From assembly GCA_003427395.1 (NCBI GenBank), contig BFEA01000044.1, positions 2,663,610 to 2,716,745 of the forward strand: a stretch of 53,136 nt of DNA, in the 5' to 3' direction. This DNA comes from Chara braunii (taxonomy: Eukaryota; Streptophyta; Charophyceae; Charales; Characeae). The position numbers were made by a program, and so were the translations under genes. How positions within the stretch are numbered: the first letter of the stretch is position 1; every line of letters starts with the position of its first letter. Shown here piece after piece: positions 1 to 10,621 of this stretch. The notes below the pieces were generated by a model. The model saw only the letters and a program-made list of their open reading frames with translations. It made no database searches and was not told the DNA's origin.

Positions 1-1060
1 CCCCGCAACACCACCACACTCACCACAACCCCCCCCCCGCACCAGAGGCAACACCAACTACCGCCGTAGGAACCTGTACAACCGCAGCAACAAGTTGACA
101 ACCACCCCCCTCCCCTCCCATTGGCACGCGGTCACTCTTCAGTGTCTTCACACTCTTCAGAGTCTTCACGCCTAACCCAAACAACCCCGCCCCCGAGGCC
201 CCCATATTCCCCCAAGGCCCCAAGACCCCCAACTTCCCATAAGGTCGCACCCCGTTCCACGACACTACTACTACTCTGCTCCTGCACCACCAACCACGGC
301 GGTCTTCAATGGTGACTCTGGTGAGCCACTGAGCCCCACCTGCCCTACAGCCCCTACCCCCAGGGGCCAAGGCCCTGCAGGACCTGTTGTGCCCTACACA
401 ACCAATCCCCAGCCTCCGCTCCCCGCATGGTGCCTTTACCTCGTCCCCGCAACAACGCATCCCTCGCGACCCCCGTTCCTTGCAACCCCACACCGTCACC
501 CCGCCCCTTTGCCCACGCCCCGGTCCCGACCCCCGCACACCGCCCTGTCACCCACACCCCGCCTCGACCCGACACCCTGCCACCGCCCCTGACCCCCGCA
601 CCTTGACCCCGCCTCCGAGCCCCGGACCAACCCCAACACCCGGCGGGACCCCGCTGCCGCAACCCGCCAAGGACCCCCGGCCCCACGAAATGAAGAACCC
701 CACGACCCCGGGGCCCCGCCGAAACACTGCCCCGCAATCTACCCCCGCCCCCGCTACACCGTCAGCACAGCTCCGCGACCGCTGCCCGCCAACCTATCCC
801 CGCCCCTGCCAAGGGGGCTCCACGGCCCCGGGTGGGACCCCATCTCAGGGCATTTTCTGCACCAAGCAAAAAATGCCAGCAGCTGCACGGCAGGGGTGCC
901 CACCCCCCAACCTTCCTTTTTTTTTTCCCCCTTACCGGGACCGAGGTCACGGGTGCCCACCCTCGAACCCCCGCAACCCCTCCGGAGTCTTAGGGCCGGG
1001 GGTCGACAACCCTCCCTACAACCCCTTTTAACCCCCATGGCTCTTCATCGGCCCGTCACC
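1..1060. other. C-rich (plus strand) low-complexity segment
   Basis: The plus strand is strongly C-biased with few G, and the minus strand carries many GGG runs. Long frames exist on both strands (for example 387-1031 plus, Pro-rich, and 20-538 minus, Gly-rich), but they follow from the base bias and lack recognisable domains. There is an abrupt change to balanced composition near 1040-1060. It could be a satellite-like block or part of an unidentified element cut by the window edge. Confidence 0.6.
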
Positions 1061-1409
1061 CAGAACACCCTAAGGGATGGTGAACTTAGCAGCAACCTCA
1101 TAGCATTGAGAAGTTCATGTTGTAGGTGCATTGTTAGATCCGGGATCAAAACGATCCTATATCTAAAAAAAAGCAATTCGTAAGTTGCATCTGGGAATGA
1201 GAATGCAGGACCTGTCTAGACCAATGAAGTCTATGCTTGCTGACAAGAGCACGATCACTATCTCCCACTAAAGTCGAATAAACTATTTCGTAAGTATTGT
1301 CTTTCTGTTGTAAGAGTCTACCTGCATTCCGAAGTATAGTCACGAAAAAGAAAATGGCACAGGACGTAATGATGGTACTCGTCAAACGAGTTGGTGAGTG
1401 TTTTTGTCC

Positions 1410-2330
1410 TATCCTCCTCCTATCGACAAACTACTTAATGAATATAAGGACTTGTAGACTGAACAACCGGGAGTACCTGACCGTGCTATTAACCACATGA
1501 TTGAAATCATTCTCGAAAGTAAGATTCCCAAAGGACCGATCTATCAAATGTCTCCTAGAGAACTAGACAGTTAAAGAGGCAACTGCAAGAGCTTACAGAG
1601 AAAGGATGGATTCGACCCAGTTCCTCTCCCTATGGTGCTCCTGTCTTATTCGTGCCCAAAAAGGAAGGAGAACTTTTGTATCGATTATTGAGGATTGAAT
1701 TTCGATGTTGTCAAAAACGCGGAACCCCTTCCTGGCATTGATCACTTGCTCAATCAGTTGCAGGGGTGTAAGTACTTCAACAAGATTGATTATAAGTCGG
1801 GATACCACCAGATCAAAGTGGCATCTGGATATCAACACAAGACTGTCTTCCGAACTAGGTATGAACACTAGAGTTTTATGGTTATGCCTTTGAACTGCCT
1901 AATGCACCCACGACTTTTCAAAGGTAAACGAATGAATTGTTCAGATAGTGGCTAGATCAATTCCTAGTTGCGTATCTCAACAACATCCTCGTCTATAGCA
2001 AGACGTTGGAGGACCATGAGAAACATCTACGAATGGTTGTAAGGAAATTAAGAGAAGAGGACTATAAAAAGTCAAAATTTGCTAAGTCTGAGGGATTATA
2101 TCTTGGGCATATAGTAAATGAAAAAGGATTAAGGCCAAAAGAAAGAAAAATTACAGCAATTAAAGATTGGCCCAGACCCAAGACTGTCACCATAAAAAAT
2201 GGCCGAGGAATTGTGAAATTAAAATCTTTTGTAAAAGAGTGGATCCTATATCGACTCCTATTATCCCAACCCTACAGAAGAATCCTAAATTGTTGTCTGA
2301 ATATCGTATGACTACCCTTTGTCGAATCTG
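1410..2330 (+). pseudogene. R1 reverse transcriptase (broken, catalytic aspartates lost)
   Basis: Recognisable pieces in order are [62 protein letters not shown], then AYLNNILVYSKTLEDHEKH and SKSEGLYLGH-like connection residues. The family motif YxDD reads YLNN at 1973-1984 (tat ctc aac aac), so both catalytic aspartates are asparagine. Stops and frameshifts occur throughout, including one just after the GAPVLF block. This is a dead copy of an RT that once copied the element's RNA in cytoplasmic particles. Confidence 0.85.
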
Positions 2331-3469
2331 TTTCGTAACTCTAACCCGATGTCAAGGTAGGAAACAATTGCATTATTGGGGAATGTCATTATTAGGGAAT
2401 GTCATGACAGTGAAAGATACTTCGGGTTTAAGAAAACATTTGGCAATGCCAAAAAGAACTTTGAATGGAAAGGAATGAAAGAAGATGTGCTAAACTATGT
2501 GCAAACTTGTCTTGTTTGCCAAAGGAAAAAACCTTCTCATGAGAAACCCCATTAGGACTGTTGCAACCACTACCTATTCCAAGCGAGTGAGGTGAGTCTA
2601 TTTCGATTGACTTTATGAGTCTTACCAAGAGTCAAAATGGAAATAGACAGGTAATGGTCATTGTTGATCAATTATCTGAGTATGCTGTATTTATTCCTCT
2701 ACCAACCGAAGCAAGAACGAAACTCGTCATCCAGAAGTTCTAAATGCGATGAGTTTCGAAATACGGATTTCCAAAAACCATCGTCTCTGATCGGGATGTA
2801 CGGTTCACTGGCCAACAGTGGCAAAAAATTATGGAGGCTTATGGCACCCAATTGACCATGTCCTCAGGGAGGCACGCTGAAACTAATGGGCAAATTGAAC
2901 AAATGAACTATATGTGCCAACAACTTTTCGAATGTATGTACGGCCAGATCACAGTAATTGGGATGAGAACTTGCCAAAGATTACGAGTGCGTATAATAAC
3001 AATGTTCATACAGTCACATGCCGAACACCGAACGCACGTCACAAAGGTTGGAAGTTGCGATGTCCCATTGATGCTTTGACCCGAAACCAAATCCAACGCC
3101 TACCCCCAGGAACACAATAATTTGCAATTCAATACGAAAAAGACAAAGAAAGTAAGGGAAAATATTCAGAAAGCCCAGCTGCAAATAATTGAACAGGCCA
3201 ACAAACACCGTCGCCCATCGCAATTCCAAGAAGGAGACCTTATCAGGGTGAAGTCTAAAGAATTTTCCTTAGAAGAGAATGTGGCACAAAAATTGTTGCC
3301 TCTCCTATGGACCCAGGGAAGTTCTTGAGGTGATCGGGGACATAGGAGAGGCAAGACATATTCCATTTTCCACGCCTCCAAATTGTTGCCATAAGTAAAA
3401 GGCCACAATTTTCCCTAACCGGTCATCCATGTTTCCTCCCTCCATGAAAGGAGGATATGAAGTTGAAAG
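2331..3469 (+). pseudogene. R1 integrase (broken), up to the hAT insertion
   Basis: The C-terminal part of the HHCC zinc-binding region is visible (CLVCQRKKPS, near 2508-2540). It is followed by the integrase core: MVIVDQLSEYAVFIPLP, SDRDVRFTGQQW, and SGRHAETNGQIEQM, so the second acidic residue (Asp) and the final Glu can be seen. After that come the ANKHRRPSQFQEGDLIRVKS tail and LLPLLW, the GPFxVL-type region. Frames shift several times. The reading frame enters the chromodomain (GYEVE) at 3450-3468, where it is cut by the hAT element. Confidence 0.82.
3462..3469. repeat. 8-bp target site duplication, left copy (GTTGAAAG)
   Basis: GTTGAAAG immediately before the CAGGGTTGCC terminus; an identical copy at 4238-4245 follows the opposite terminus. 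Confidence 0.93.
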
Positions 3470-4237
3470 CAGGGTTGCCGGCGGTCGGGACAAGCCGAAC
3501 GCTGGAACGCACGAATGTTTGGACCCACCCCCCCCCCAAAAAAAAAAAAAAGTTATCCAAAAGAATAAATTGAACAACATTTGCCGCAACATTACATCCA
3601 AATTCTTTAACAAATTTGAAATAAAAATCAAATACGAAAATAATAATAATGAAAGTTAGGAAAAATAAAATTAGATGAAATTATTGAGTGGGCGAGCACG
3701 TTTTTGACACTGCCATCTTTGTCGTTTTTTATCTTTTTTTGGCTTTCACAAATGCCATGAAAATTTCTCTATGTGTATCTTACATAATAGAGAACCTACA
3801 AATAAGGTTTAAGAAAATAATAATTTTTTTCATGCCCCAAAAAATTCTTTTTATTTTATATTTGTACATAATAGAATAGAGATAGACTAATTTACAGTAA
3901 TTTATCTTATTGAATTATATTTGATTGGAATTGAATTAAAGGAAAAACAAAAAGTGAAAACAAAAAAAAAACAAATTAGTGAGTGGGCAAGCAAGTTTTG
4001 ACACCACCATCTCGTTATTTCTTGGCTTAACAAAATGCCTTCAAAATTAAGAGGAAGATACCTTACATTACAAACAACTCACACAAAAAACAAAATCAGG
4101 AAAAAAAAAATAAATTAGGTGCCAAAATGATTTTTTGCAGGGTCCGAACCCCTTCGTTCGGGCCCCATACGGGACCCTAGCGCCCGAACGTTCGGGGTCA
4201 GCTTAGGGGCCTCCGTACATTCGACATGGCAACCCTG
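3470..4237. mobile_element. Non-autonomous hAT-type DNA transposon (768 bp)
   Basis: The termini are imperfect inverted repeats starting CAGGGTTGCC (left) and ending GGCAACCCTG (right). CAGGG-type ends with 8-bp duplications are the hallmark of the hAT superfamily. The flanking octamer GTTGAAAG is perfect on both sides. The interior is AT-rich with poly-A tracts and subterminal GC-rich blocks (around 4140-4200 with repeated CGAACG motifs) and has no transposase. It sits inside R1's chromodomain, so it moved after R1 was established. Only the short frame 3688-3879 is open inside, and I consider it noise. Confidence 0.93.
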
Positions 4238-4245
4238 GTTGAAAG
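4238..4245. repeat. 8-bp target site duplication, right copy (GTTGAAAG)
   Basis: Exact match to 3462-3469, immediately outside the CCCTG terminus. Confidence 0.93.
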
Positions 4246-4424
4246 GATATTAGAACTCGGATATTTTCTATAGGTGGCAGAGGAAGGCCACAAAAACAGC
4301 TCAAGGTAAAGTTCAAATCTCAACCTCTGACTGAAGCCAGATGGTTTAGTAAGAAAGAACTTCTACCTACTGCTCCTGATATTGTTTCTGCATATGAGCG
4401 AGGACTGAAAAAAAAACAAGCCTA
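4246..4424 (+). pseudogene. R1 chromodomain remainder and C-terminus
   Basis: After the hAT element the frame resumes with ILELGYF, then VKFKSQPLTEARWFSKKELL and PTAPDIVSAYERGL. The WxxxxEL...A..IVxAYE pattern matches the chromodomain-like tails of G (22.7 kb) and R3 (39.5 kb). In chromoviruses this domain directs integration to particular chromatin. One frame shift lies in the middle. Confidence 0.78.
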
Positions 4425-4482
4425 AAGTTTAAGTTTCTGCATATGAGCGAGGACTGAAAAAAAAACAAGCCTAAAGTTTAAG
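4385..4482 (+). repeat. 49-bp tandem duplication
   Basis: Two adjacent 49-bp copies beginning TTTCTGCATATGAGCGAGG, followed by the start of a third (TTTCTGCA). It duplicates the last codons of R1's pol, its stop and an A-tract. Confidence 0.9.
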
Positions 4483-4519
4483 TTTCTGCAATGGAACTTG
4501 AAAATTGGACCAGATGGAA

Positions 4520-5489
4520 TGTAATAACCCGCTCGAAATATGCCACTGTCGTTGGCCAGGGGTCGTCATTTCGGTCTTGGGGCAATGGCCACAGTGTCGG
4601 CCTGAACCGAGGCCTGATGTCGTATGCACCCAGCCGGGGCCTAAAAATGGGGCTTCAGATTCCCTGCGCCTGACAATTGACTAAAGAATCTCAATAGTCA
4701 ACTGTAGCTCGAAAATTGAGGCTCTACATGGACCCAGTCCAGGCCATCGATCAGACACATTTGGCTGTTTGCAAGTATCGGTGCAGAATCTGGTCCAAGT
4801 GGAAGTCTGCAACAATATAAACTCCAAGCCATTGACTGCAGGTCAAATCTGTGCCCTCGTATCCGAGAGACCATAGGCTGGTCAATCTGCGTCAACACTA
4901 CATATTGACACAGCCCCTGCTCATTGACATTCAGTCTTGCACTTTGCTGCTCGACACTGGCAGGACACTGGCTGGAAGCTGGCTTGACGCTGGCATTGTG
5001 TGTGATGACGGCGCGAGACTGTTGCATTGTGTTGCTGGCGCCTCCTGTTCTTGGCACCAGCTGGGATCTTTATTGCTGATGTGGCGCTAGCCACGTTGTC
5101 TTCGACTCAGATTCGGGTATTGTGGAGGAGGGAGATCAGGGCTGTGAGTTTGGTTGTGAGAGAGAGAGCGAGAAGCTTACCTGATTATTGCCTTCGACAT
5201 TGCGCACTGCTGTGACATATTCATGGGAGATCTCTGCCTACTTGGCACTATGTTGTGATCGGTTCTCGCCTGGCTCGCCTTTGGGATATTGTACGCTGAC
5301 GTGGACAACGGAGATGCCCGAAGGAGTGGGACATGAGGGAGATCTATCTTCGATGACGTTGATGGATACTTGCTCTTCCACCATCTAAGTCTTATCTGCC
5401 TCCTATCCACCTCATCCTTTGGTTACAAGACATTGACATGCACTGAGACATCTTGTACTTCGACATTGACGAGTTTCTCTCCTGACTGG
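4520..5489 (+). repeat. Possible 3' LTR of R1
   Basis: TGTAATAACCCGC at 4520 closely resembles the LTR start of G (TGTAATGACCCGCC at 22932) and lies just after R1's pol, where a 3' LTR is expected. There is no matching 5' copy in the window, no clear polypurine tract and no defined end. The segment has repeated GGCCTGA/GGGGCCTAAAAATGG motifs and no coding capacity. Confidence 0.4.
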
Positions 5490-5693
5490 GTTCATTGCAG
5501 GATCAAGTAATCTGAAAATTGAAGGGTCCGTAGATTTGGTCACGGTCCTGGTCACAACATAAATCGCTGCGACAATTCGACAAATTTTCCATTTTTGACA
5601 CTCCCCTGGTTCTCCCCACTGTTCTACCTATAGCCCCCCTTGAATCTGTGCTACCGGTCCTCCCGAACTTCGGCTGCAGAGGGGAGTGGTGGT
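5490..5693. mobile_element. Right part of a TTAA-family element (copy A, left-truncated)
   Basis: It ends GAGTGGTGGT followed by TTAA, the right terminus shared with copies B and E. The interior resembles copy E, including AATCTGAAAATT and a GTGCTACCGGTCC block found at 5647 and again near 45492 and 45520. No left terminus is present. Its left limit is approximate. Confidence 0.6.
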
Positions 5694-5697
5694 TTAA

Positions 5698-6689
5698 GTC
5701 TTCAAAACGAACCTTTTCCAGCCTGGTGGGCACGACGTCCTGTCTGCGTTCATTTTTATCATTTCTGTTTTATAGTTTTGCTGTAATTAGAATTTAAGAG
5801 TGCCATATGAGGACAAAGGATCACAAAAATCTCTTTTATTTCTCTCTATTCATCATACTCTATCTATTCATTTTTCTATTGTATAACGAATATATGAGAT
5901 AATCAATAGTCTATGAAACAAAAACATAAATCTAATTACTAGAAAAAGCACTNACTCATTTATACGAGAAAATTCAAATTACAATTATAGATTATACCAT
6001 GCAATCAANAGAATGAATGGTTCTTATTGATTCTTGATTTTGAATTCCTGAGGTTTGTGCTGGCTGACCTTGAACTGCTGGTTGCCCACCAGCTGATTGG
6101 GGGAGTTGTAGTGACTGTGGGAAGGCAGACTAGACAGGTCAGATCCTTTGGGAAAAGAAAAAAAAAAGTAGTGGAGGGACAGACTCGTAGTGGAGGCAGA
6201 CTCGTAACTACTTGCACAAAAGACAAACAGATGGCGGCGTATGGTTCCATGTTCTAGCAGAAGATTCATTCTAGTTTTGCACATTTGGTGAGTAGTGGAG
6301 GGAAGCCATGAAAAGCATGTGGTGAGGTGGCCTGCTACTGCCCAGAAAATTGCGTGCTCAGTGGTCCCATAACTGCTGAAACACGAACCTTAATATGAAT
6401 CAACGCCATATATACTTGGCCTACCATAACCCTAGTCTGGCTATGAGCTTTGCCATGTTCATGGTGATGAGGTGCTTGCTAATTATCTGCATGGGCCTCT
6501 CGGACAACCTGCTGGGGTTTTCTAATAAATGTTAATTGAGCTATTTGTTTTGCTCTCTCTCTCTCTCTCGCGCGCGCGCACATGTTCTCACACATCACAC
6601 CAGCTTTTGTTTTCCTTTTTATTTCCATGCATCGGCTACCAACGCACCACACCGCATGTCGCACCGCACACTTGCGCCACAGGTATGAT
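5698..6689. other. Spacer without recognisable gene
   Basis: AT-rich sequence with two ambiguous bases (5953, 6009), a (CT)n/(CG)n tract at 6553-6580 and short frames only. The frame at 6027-6257 shows no known domain. Confidence 0.6.
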
Positions 6690-6692
6690 GAG

Positions 6693-7070
6693 TACCCAAT
6701 GTTCACCTTCCTGAACCTGACGGACGTTCACCTTCCTGAACCTGACCGTGATATGGGGTTCGCTTCTCCGCTCTTTCCTCTCAGGTTCTATCAGACGTGT
6801 AGAATGGGCACGATAGGACCATGCAGCCATACACAGCGGAAACAGCAGGCTGACATTGGCAAAAAGGAGGCGGAGTCCACACACCTGTGTTTTCGGTTAC
6901 CATCGACGACTACTCAATGTTCGCCTTACTGAACCTGACCGTGATATGGGGTCCGCTTCTCTGCTTCTTCCCTCTCGCGTTTCAGACATGTAGAATGGGC
7001 ACAACCATGAGATCCAGTAGGACCACGCAGCCATACACAGGAGAACAGCAGGCTGACATTGGCAAGAAGT
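6693..7070 (+). repeat. Tandem duplication (about 218 bp period) of the R2 gag leader
   Basis: Two diverged copies, starting TACCCAATGTTCACC at 6693 and TACTCAATGTTCGCC at 6911. Each runs through a CTGACCGTGATATGGGG block to GCAGGCTGACATTGGCAA. The first copy carries an extra short duplication of ACCTTCCTGAACCTGACNG. Confidence 0.8.
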
Positions 7071-8632
7071 TGGCAGAGAAGAAGGAGAGGGAAGAGAAGA
7101 AGGGGTAAAAGGAGTTGAGAAAGAACCTGGAGGATGAAAGGAGCGATTGGAGGAGGAGATGATAATTAAAGAAGAGGAGTTAGAAGAAGAAGACCAACAA
7201 CAAGAACAAGAGGGAGAAGGTTTGGAAAGAAGGAGAAGGAGACTTGAGGTAGAAACAGGGGGTGAAGCTGCACAAACCAGCCGAGCTGGTGAACTGAGGT
7301 TCAGGGAAGTAGAAGATGAAGATTGGGCGGAGAAATTTGGGCTCCATACCGAGCTACCAGCAGAAACAGAAGCTGAGAGGGATGCATTCGTAGTTAAGCT
7401 GGCAGCATGTGCAGATGAGGAGGAAAATAATCTGATGCTGGAAGAGAAGCGGAGTGAACTCCACATTCAGTTGCTTGCTCAGTGCTCAGAACAGAAAGAG
7501 TATAATGAAAAGAAAAGTTTCAAAAAAGAAGGAGAGAGGCTTCAAAAGATATTCAGGGAGCAGAAGGGCAAAAAAGTGGAGGTGAAGGATACTCAACTCT
7601 CCTAACAGACACTTTACTCCACACCACCCTTGAGCTCAATGCGCTACAAAGATTTGTAGGCAAAATTGAGCGGCACCAAGAAGAGTTCTCGAGTACTTGG
7701 AACAACTTCCTTAGCGCTTCATCCCATAGGATAGACAAGAGAATATTAGACTATGCCCACCAGCTCGATGACCTCTTCACCCATAAATTGATTAATAGAA
7801 TAGACAAGAGAATATTAGACTATGTCCACCAGCTCGATAACCTCTTCACCCATAAATTGATTAATACAATTGCTGCGATAAAGATAAGTGGCGGTGACAG
7901 AGACGGAGATGGTAGAGATGGTGGAGATGATGGAGATGATGGGGAAAAGCGTAAGAGGAAGGAAAGGCGTCTGGGGGAACTCCAAGGAGGGAGAAGCTAA
8001 AATCAAGGTGCCCTGGACTTACACTGGTAAGAAGGATGACAGTATCTACCAGTGGGAGGCAGCGATGGACACTTATCTGTACGGACAATTAATACCGTAT
8101 CAGGACAGAGTCCTGATGGCCAGCTCATGTCTAGGGGGAGACACAGCAAACTTTGTCATTTCGTTAGTGAAAGAGGCAGGATGCATCTCGAAGGTGCAAT
8201 ATTCTCAACAGACCAGAATTGAAGATTTTATGTGGGCGTTGAAAGACAGATTCAAGGATAAGAATCTGGCCAGAAGAACAAAACACCTGATCCTTAGTAT
8301 TAGCGACTGCAAGTGGAAGAGTGTGTCAGCACTCAAGGCGACTATGGATGAACTCCTCCAGTGTTCCAACCATGGACTGACCCCTGGATTTGAATAATTT
8401 TGCTAGAGCACTGCCTGGCCCCATCAAGACCCAGTTATATCCCCGCATGGAGGAGGGGATGCCATATCAGCAATTTAGTAAGATAGCTGTGGACCACGCC
8501 GGTTATTGCCACCATTGGAAAGACCTTCATAAGGGGAAACAGTGGAAGGACAGGACAATTAGTGGACATATAGAGGGAAACGATAGTTTGCTGGTCACAT
8601 TTGAAGAAGGGGAGAAAGGCACTTCCCTATGA
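6887..8632 (+). pseudogene. R2 gag (capsid-type), frameshifted
   Basis: The gag polyprotein forms the retrotransposon particle. Here it runs in at least four frames. First is a leader also present in R4 (DDYSMFALL, VIWGP, TQPYTGEQQADIGKKLAE), then a long acidic, Glu/Lys-rich coiled coil (7147-7605). A 23-residue in-frame repeat follows, and then the retrotransposon-gag fold at 8000-8620: VPWTYTGKKDDSIYQWEAAMDTYL, WALKDRFKDKNLARRTKHL and FARALPGPIKTQLYPRM. No CCHC knuckle is seen; a Gly/Arg-rich stretch (8673-8800) follows. One frame passes directly into RT residues. Confidence 0.82.
7731..7868 (+). repeat. 69-bp in-frame tandem repeat in R2 gag
   Basis: Two copies of 69 bp, each encoding RIDKRILDYxHQLDxLFTHKLIN-type residues (23 codons), so the duplication keeps the frame. 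It differs at a few bases between copies. Confidence 0.88.
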
Positions 8633-8819
8633 CCAGATAGACTATGGTCTAGATTAGTTTGACAACAGCCATGTGGCCCAGGGAGGGGACTACACAGAGG
8701 TTGCCGCCCGTGGGGACGGGCGCCAAGGTAAAGGAGGCTGCAGTAGATTTGGAGGTCGAGGACCTGCTGCCCAGAGGGGTGGTGGAGAAGGTAGTTACTA
8801 CGTACAACCCGAAGATCAG

Positions 8820-9625
8820 CACAAAACGACATTTAGGACTCGTTACGGCCACTTCATAGTCATGCCGTTTGGTCTGACCTGCTATCTTTAGCGTGTTGCA
8901 TGAATGACCATTTTCGTGCTTGGTTAGACAAGTTCGAGGTTGTCACAAGCGGTTAACAGGGACCCCCACTTTTCGGCCCTGGGTAACGATGGATGATCCT
9001 GAATGATCCTGAATTTAGGTTTTTTTTGTGTTTTTTTGGAATTTTTCTTTTTGCCTTTTTTTTATTTGGACAAGCTTTCTGTGTGTCAAATTTGATGTCA
9101 TTTGGAGTATTAGAATTTGTGTTGTGAAGAGTGGTGAAAATTGTGAAATTTTGATGACGGTTTTTTTGCCAAAATGTCATGAAAATCTCATATGTTTTTA
9201 ATTTTTGTTTTTTTGTTTTGTTTTTATAATGTGTTAGTAAGAAGTGCACTCTATACATCGGTATGAAGTTTGTTTAAAATGGCCTTATGGTTTTCTTACA
9301 AATTGAGGCGAAAAATGGGGGGTCGGTTAACCTTTTCTCCTATCTAGATGATATTCTGATATTTTATAAGACACTGGAAGAACATCAGCAGCACCTTCGC
9401 CTGGTTTTAGAGAAGCTGTGAGACACTAACTCCAACCCGAAGTAGTGTGAGTGGGTCAAGCATCAAGTGTTATGTTTGGGGCATGTGTTGGATGGAGATG
9501 GGATAAAACCGGATGATGCCAAAATTGCAGCTATTAGAGATTGGCCAGCGGCGCATCCGTTGACGGAACTGCATTTGTTCCTAGGGCTAGCCAACCATTA
9601 CCAGAAGTTCGTACGGAACTTACAG
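8820..9625 (+). pseudogene. R2 reverse transcriptase, second half (interrupted)
   Basis: HKTTFRTRYGHFIVMPFGLT begins abruptly after the Gly-rich gag tail, so the fingers and first half of the palm are deleted. FRAWLDKFEVV precedes the 382-bp inverted-repeat insertion; after it the frame resumes YLDDILIFYKTLEEHQQH, with YLDD at 9341-9352. The thumb and connection follow: LGHVLDGDGIKPDDAKIAAIRDWP and LFLGLANHYQKFVRNL. Stop codons occur within the connection. Confidence 0.83.
8951..9332. mobile_element. Inverted-repeat element M (MITE-like, 382 bp)
   Basis: Termini of about 28 bp are inverted: left GGTTAACAGGGACCCCCACT, right (reverse strand) GGTTAACCGACCCCCCATTT, each followed by TTTTCG or TTTCGC. 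The interior is AT-rich with poly-T runs and no coding capacity. It lies precisely between the codons FEVV and YLDD of R2's RT. I cannot see a convincing target duplication, so the superfamily stays open. Confidence 0.75.
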
Positions 9626-9817
9626 TGATAGCTGCTCATGCACAGGCTACTGAGGAAAGAGAGTCTGGAAGTGGGATAAGGACTTACCTTGGCCTTCAAG
9701 AAGTTGACAAAGTGTTTAATAGTGATAGCTGCTCATGCACAGGCTACTGAGGAAAGAGAGTCTGGAAGTGGGATAAGGACTTACCTTGGCCTTCAAGAAG
9801 TTGACAAAGTGTTTAAT
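9624..9817 (+). repeat. 97-bp tandem duplication in R2
   Basis: AGTGATAGCTGCTCATGCAC... to ...GACAAAGTGTTTAAT occurs twice, the second copy starting at 9721. As 97 is not a multiple of three, it also breaks the pol frame. Confidence 0.9.
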
Positions 9818-9831
9818 CGAGTATCCGGTTC

Positions 9832-9835
9832 TTAA
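9832..9835. repeat. TTAA target duplication, left of element B
   Basis: TTAA directly before ACCACCACTGCC. Its partner is at 10622-10625. Confidence 0.88.
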
Positions 9836-10621
9836 ACCACCACTGCCTCTGATCCTGTTTTTGTCGACCCGTTCACTGCGCACTGAGTTTTCTCGAGCCT
9901 GGGTTCCAACAAATTTTCTTTTCTGGTGCTCCGCGTCAATGGGACTAAAAACAAAAAAAAAGACAAGCACAGGAAAAAAAGCAACAACGTGCCCTCATTT
10001 TGGCCAGCTGGATACGAAATTGTGGGTAGCAGTGAGAGTATGCCCTCAGCGAGGGCATTGTATTGGCGCGGTGATCACGGCACTACACCTACTCCAGGAA
10101 AAAAAAAAAAAAAAAAACTCTACGTACACAAAAAACAGTTGGATACAAAAATTGTGGGTACAGAGACGCGGTAGCATTTTGCTTTCAAAAACGAACAATT
10201 AAAAAAAATGAAAAAACTCCGATCCAGCCGTGAAAATGGTCACATACAGAATCTTTCAGTTCATGTGAGATTATGCCCCCCCTCCATCAGAATGTGACAG
10301 CAGTGCGTGTATAGCGCTCTGGCTTGCTGGCAGGGAAACGAAAAGAAAACAAAAGAACGGAAAAAAAAAGCACAAAAAACAAAAGCTGAATCAGGTTGTA
10401 GTTATAGTTAGATTTGTTCCCGTGGGTACTGGTGTGAGCACACCTACTTCACGGCCTTCCCCTACGTCGTTCCTCTCAGTGCAGTTGCTCCTTTTTTTTT
10501 CTTTTGCAAGTGGGCCACAAGGCCCAAGCATTTCCTTTTTGCCGAGCCTAGTCTAGACCCCCCAAAAATGTGGTGTGACGAATGTTCCCTTTTTCCCAAC
10601 AGTGAGAAAGGTAGTAGTGGT
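9836..10621. mobile_element. TTAA-family element B (786 bp, non-autonomous)
   Basis: Left end ACCACCACTGCC, right end GGTAGTAGTGGT, flanked on both sides by TTAA. The codons of R2's RNase H run into it (EYPVL) and continue after it (MADPSLLFIV) with one TTAA left over, so the duplication is demonstrated by the host frame. The interior holds poly-A tracts, GCCCTCAGCGAGGGCA (also in element D) and no transposase. Confidence 0.88.

Larger units (their letters stand above)
1061..4519 (+). mobile_element. R1: decayed Ty3/gypsy chromovirus (pol part), interrupted by a hAT-type element
   Basis: From about 1410 the sequence encodes, across many frameshifts and stops, the usual Ty3/gypsy pol order: a pre-RT linker, RT, a shortened RNase H stretch, integrase and a C-terminal chromodomain. 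No gag or 5' LTR can be recognised; the left part is lost or replaced by the C-rich block. Region 1061-1410 precedes RT where protease would be expected, but I see no DSGA/DCGAT motif. The element is old, judging by the density of lesions. Confidence 0.8.

Noticed and set aside
387-1031. 214-codon Pro-rich frame
   Set aside because: It follows from the C-rich composition; frames of similar length exist on the other strand and phases, and no domain or splice context is visible.
9836-10621. Assignment of the TTAA family to piggyBac
   Set aside because: Only the TTAA target agrees; the termini do not begin CCC/CCY and no transposase is present, so I leave the superfamily open.
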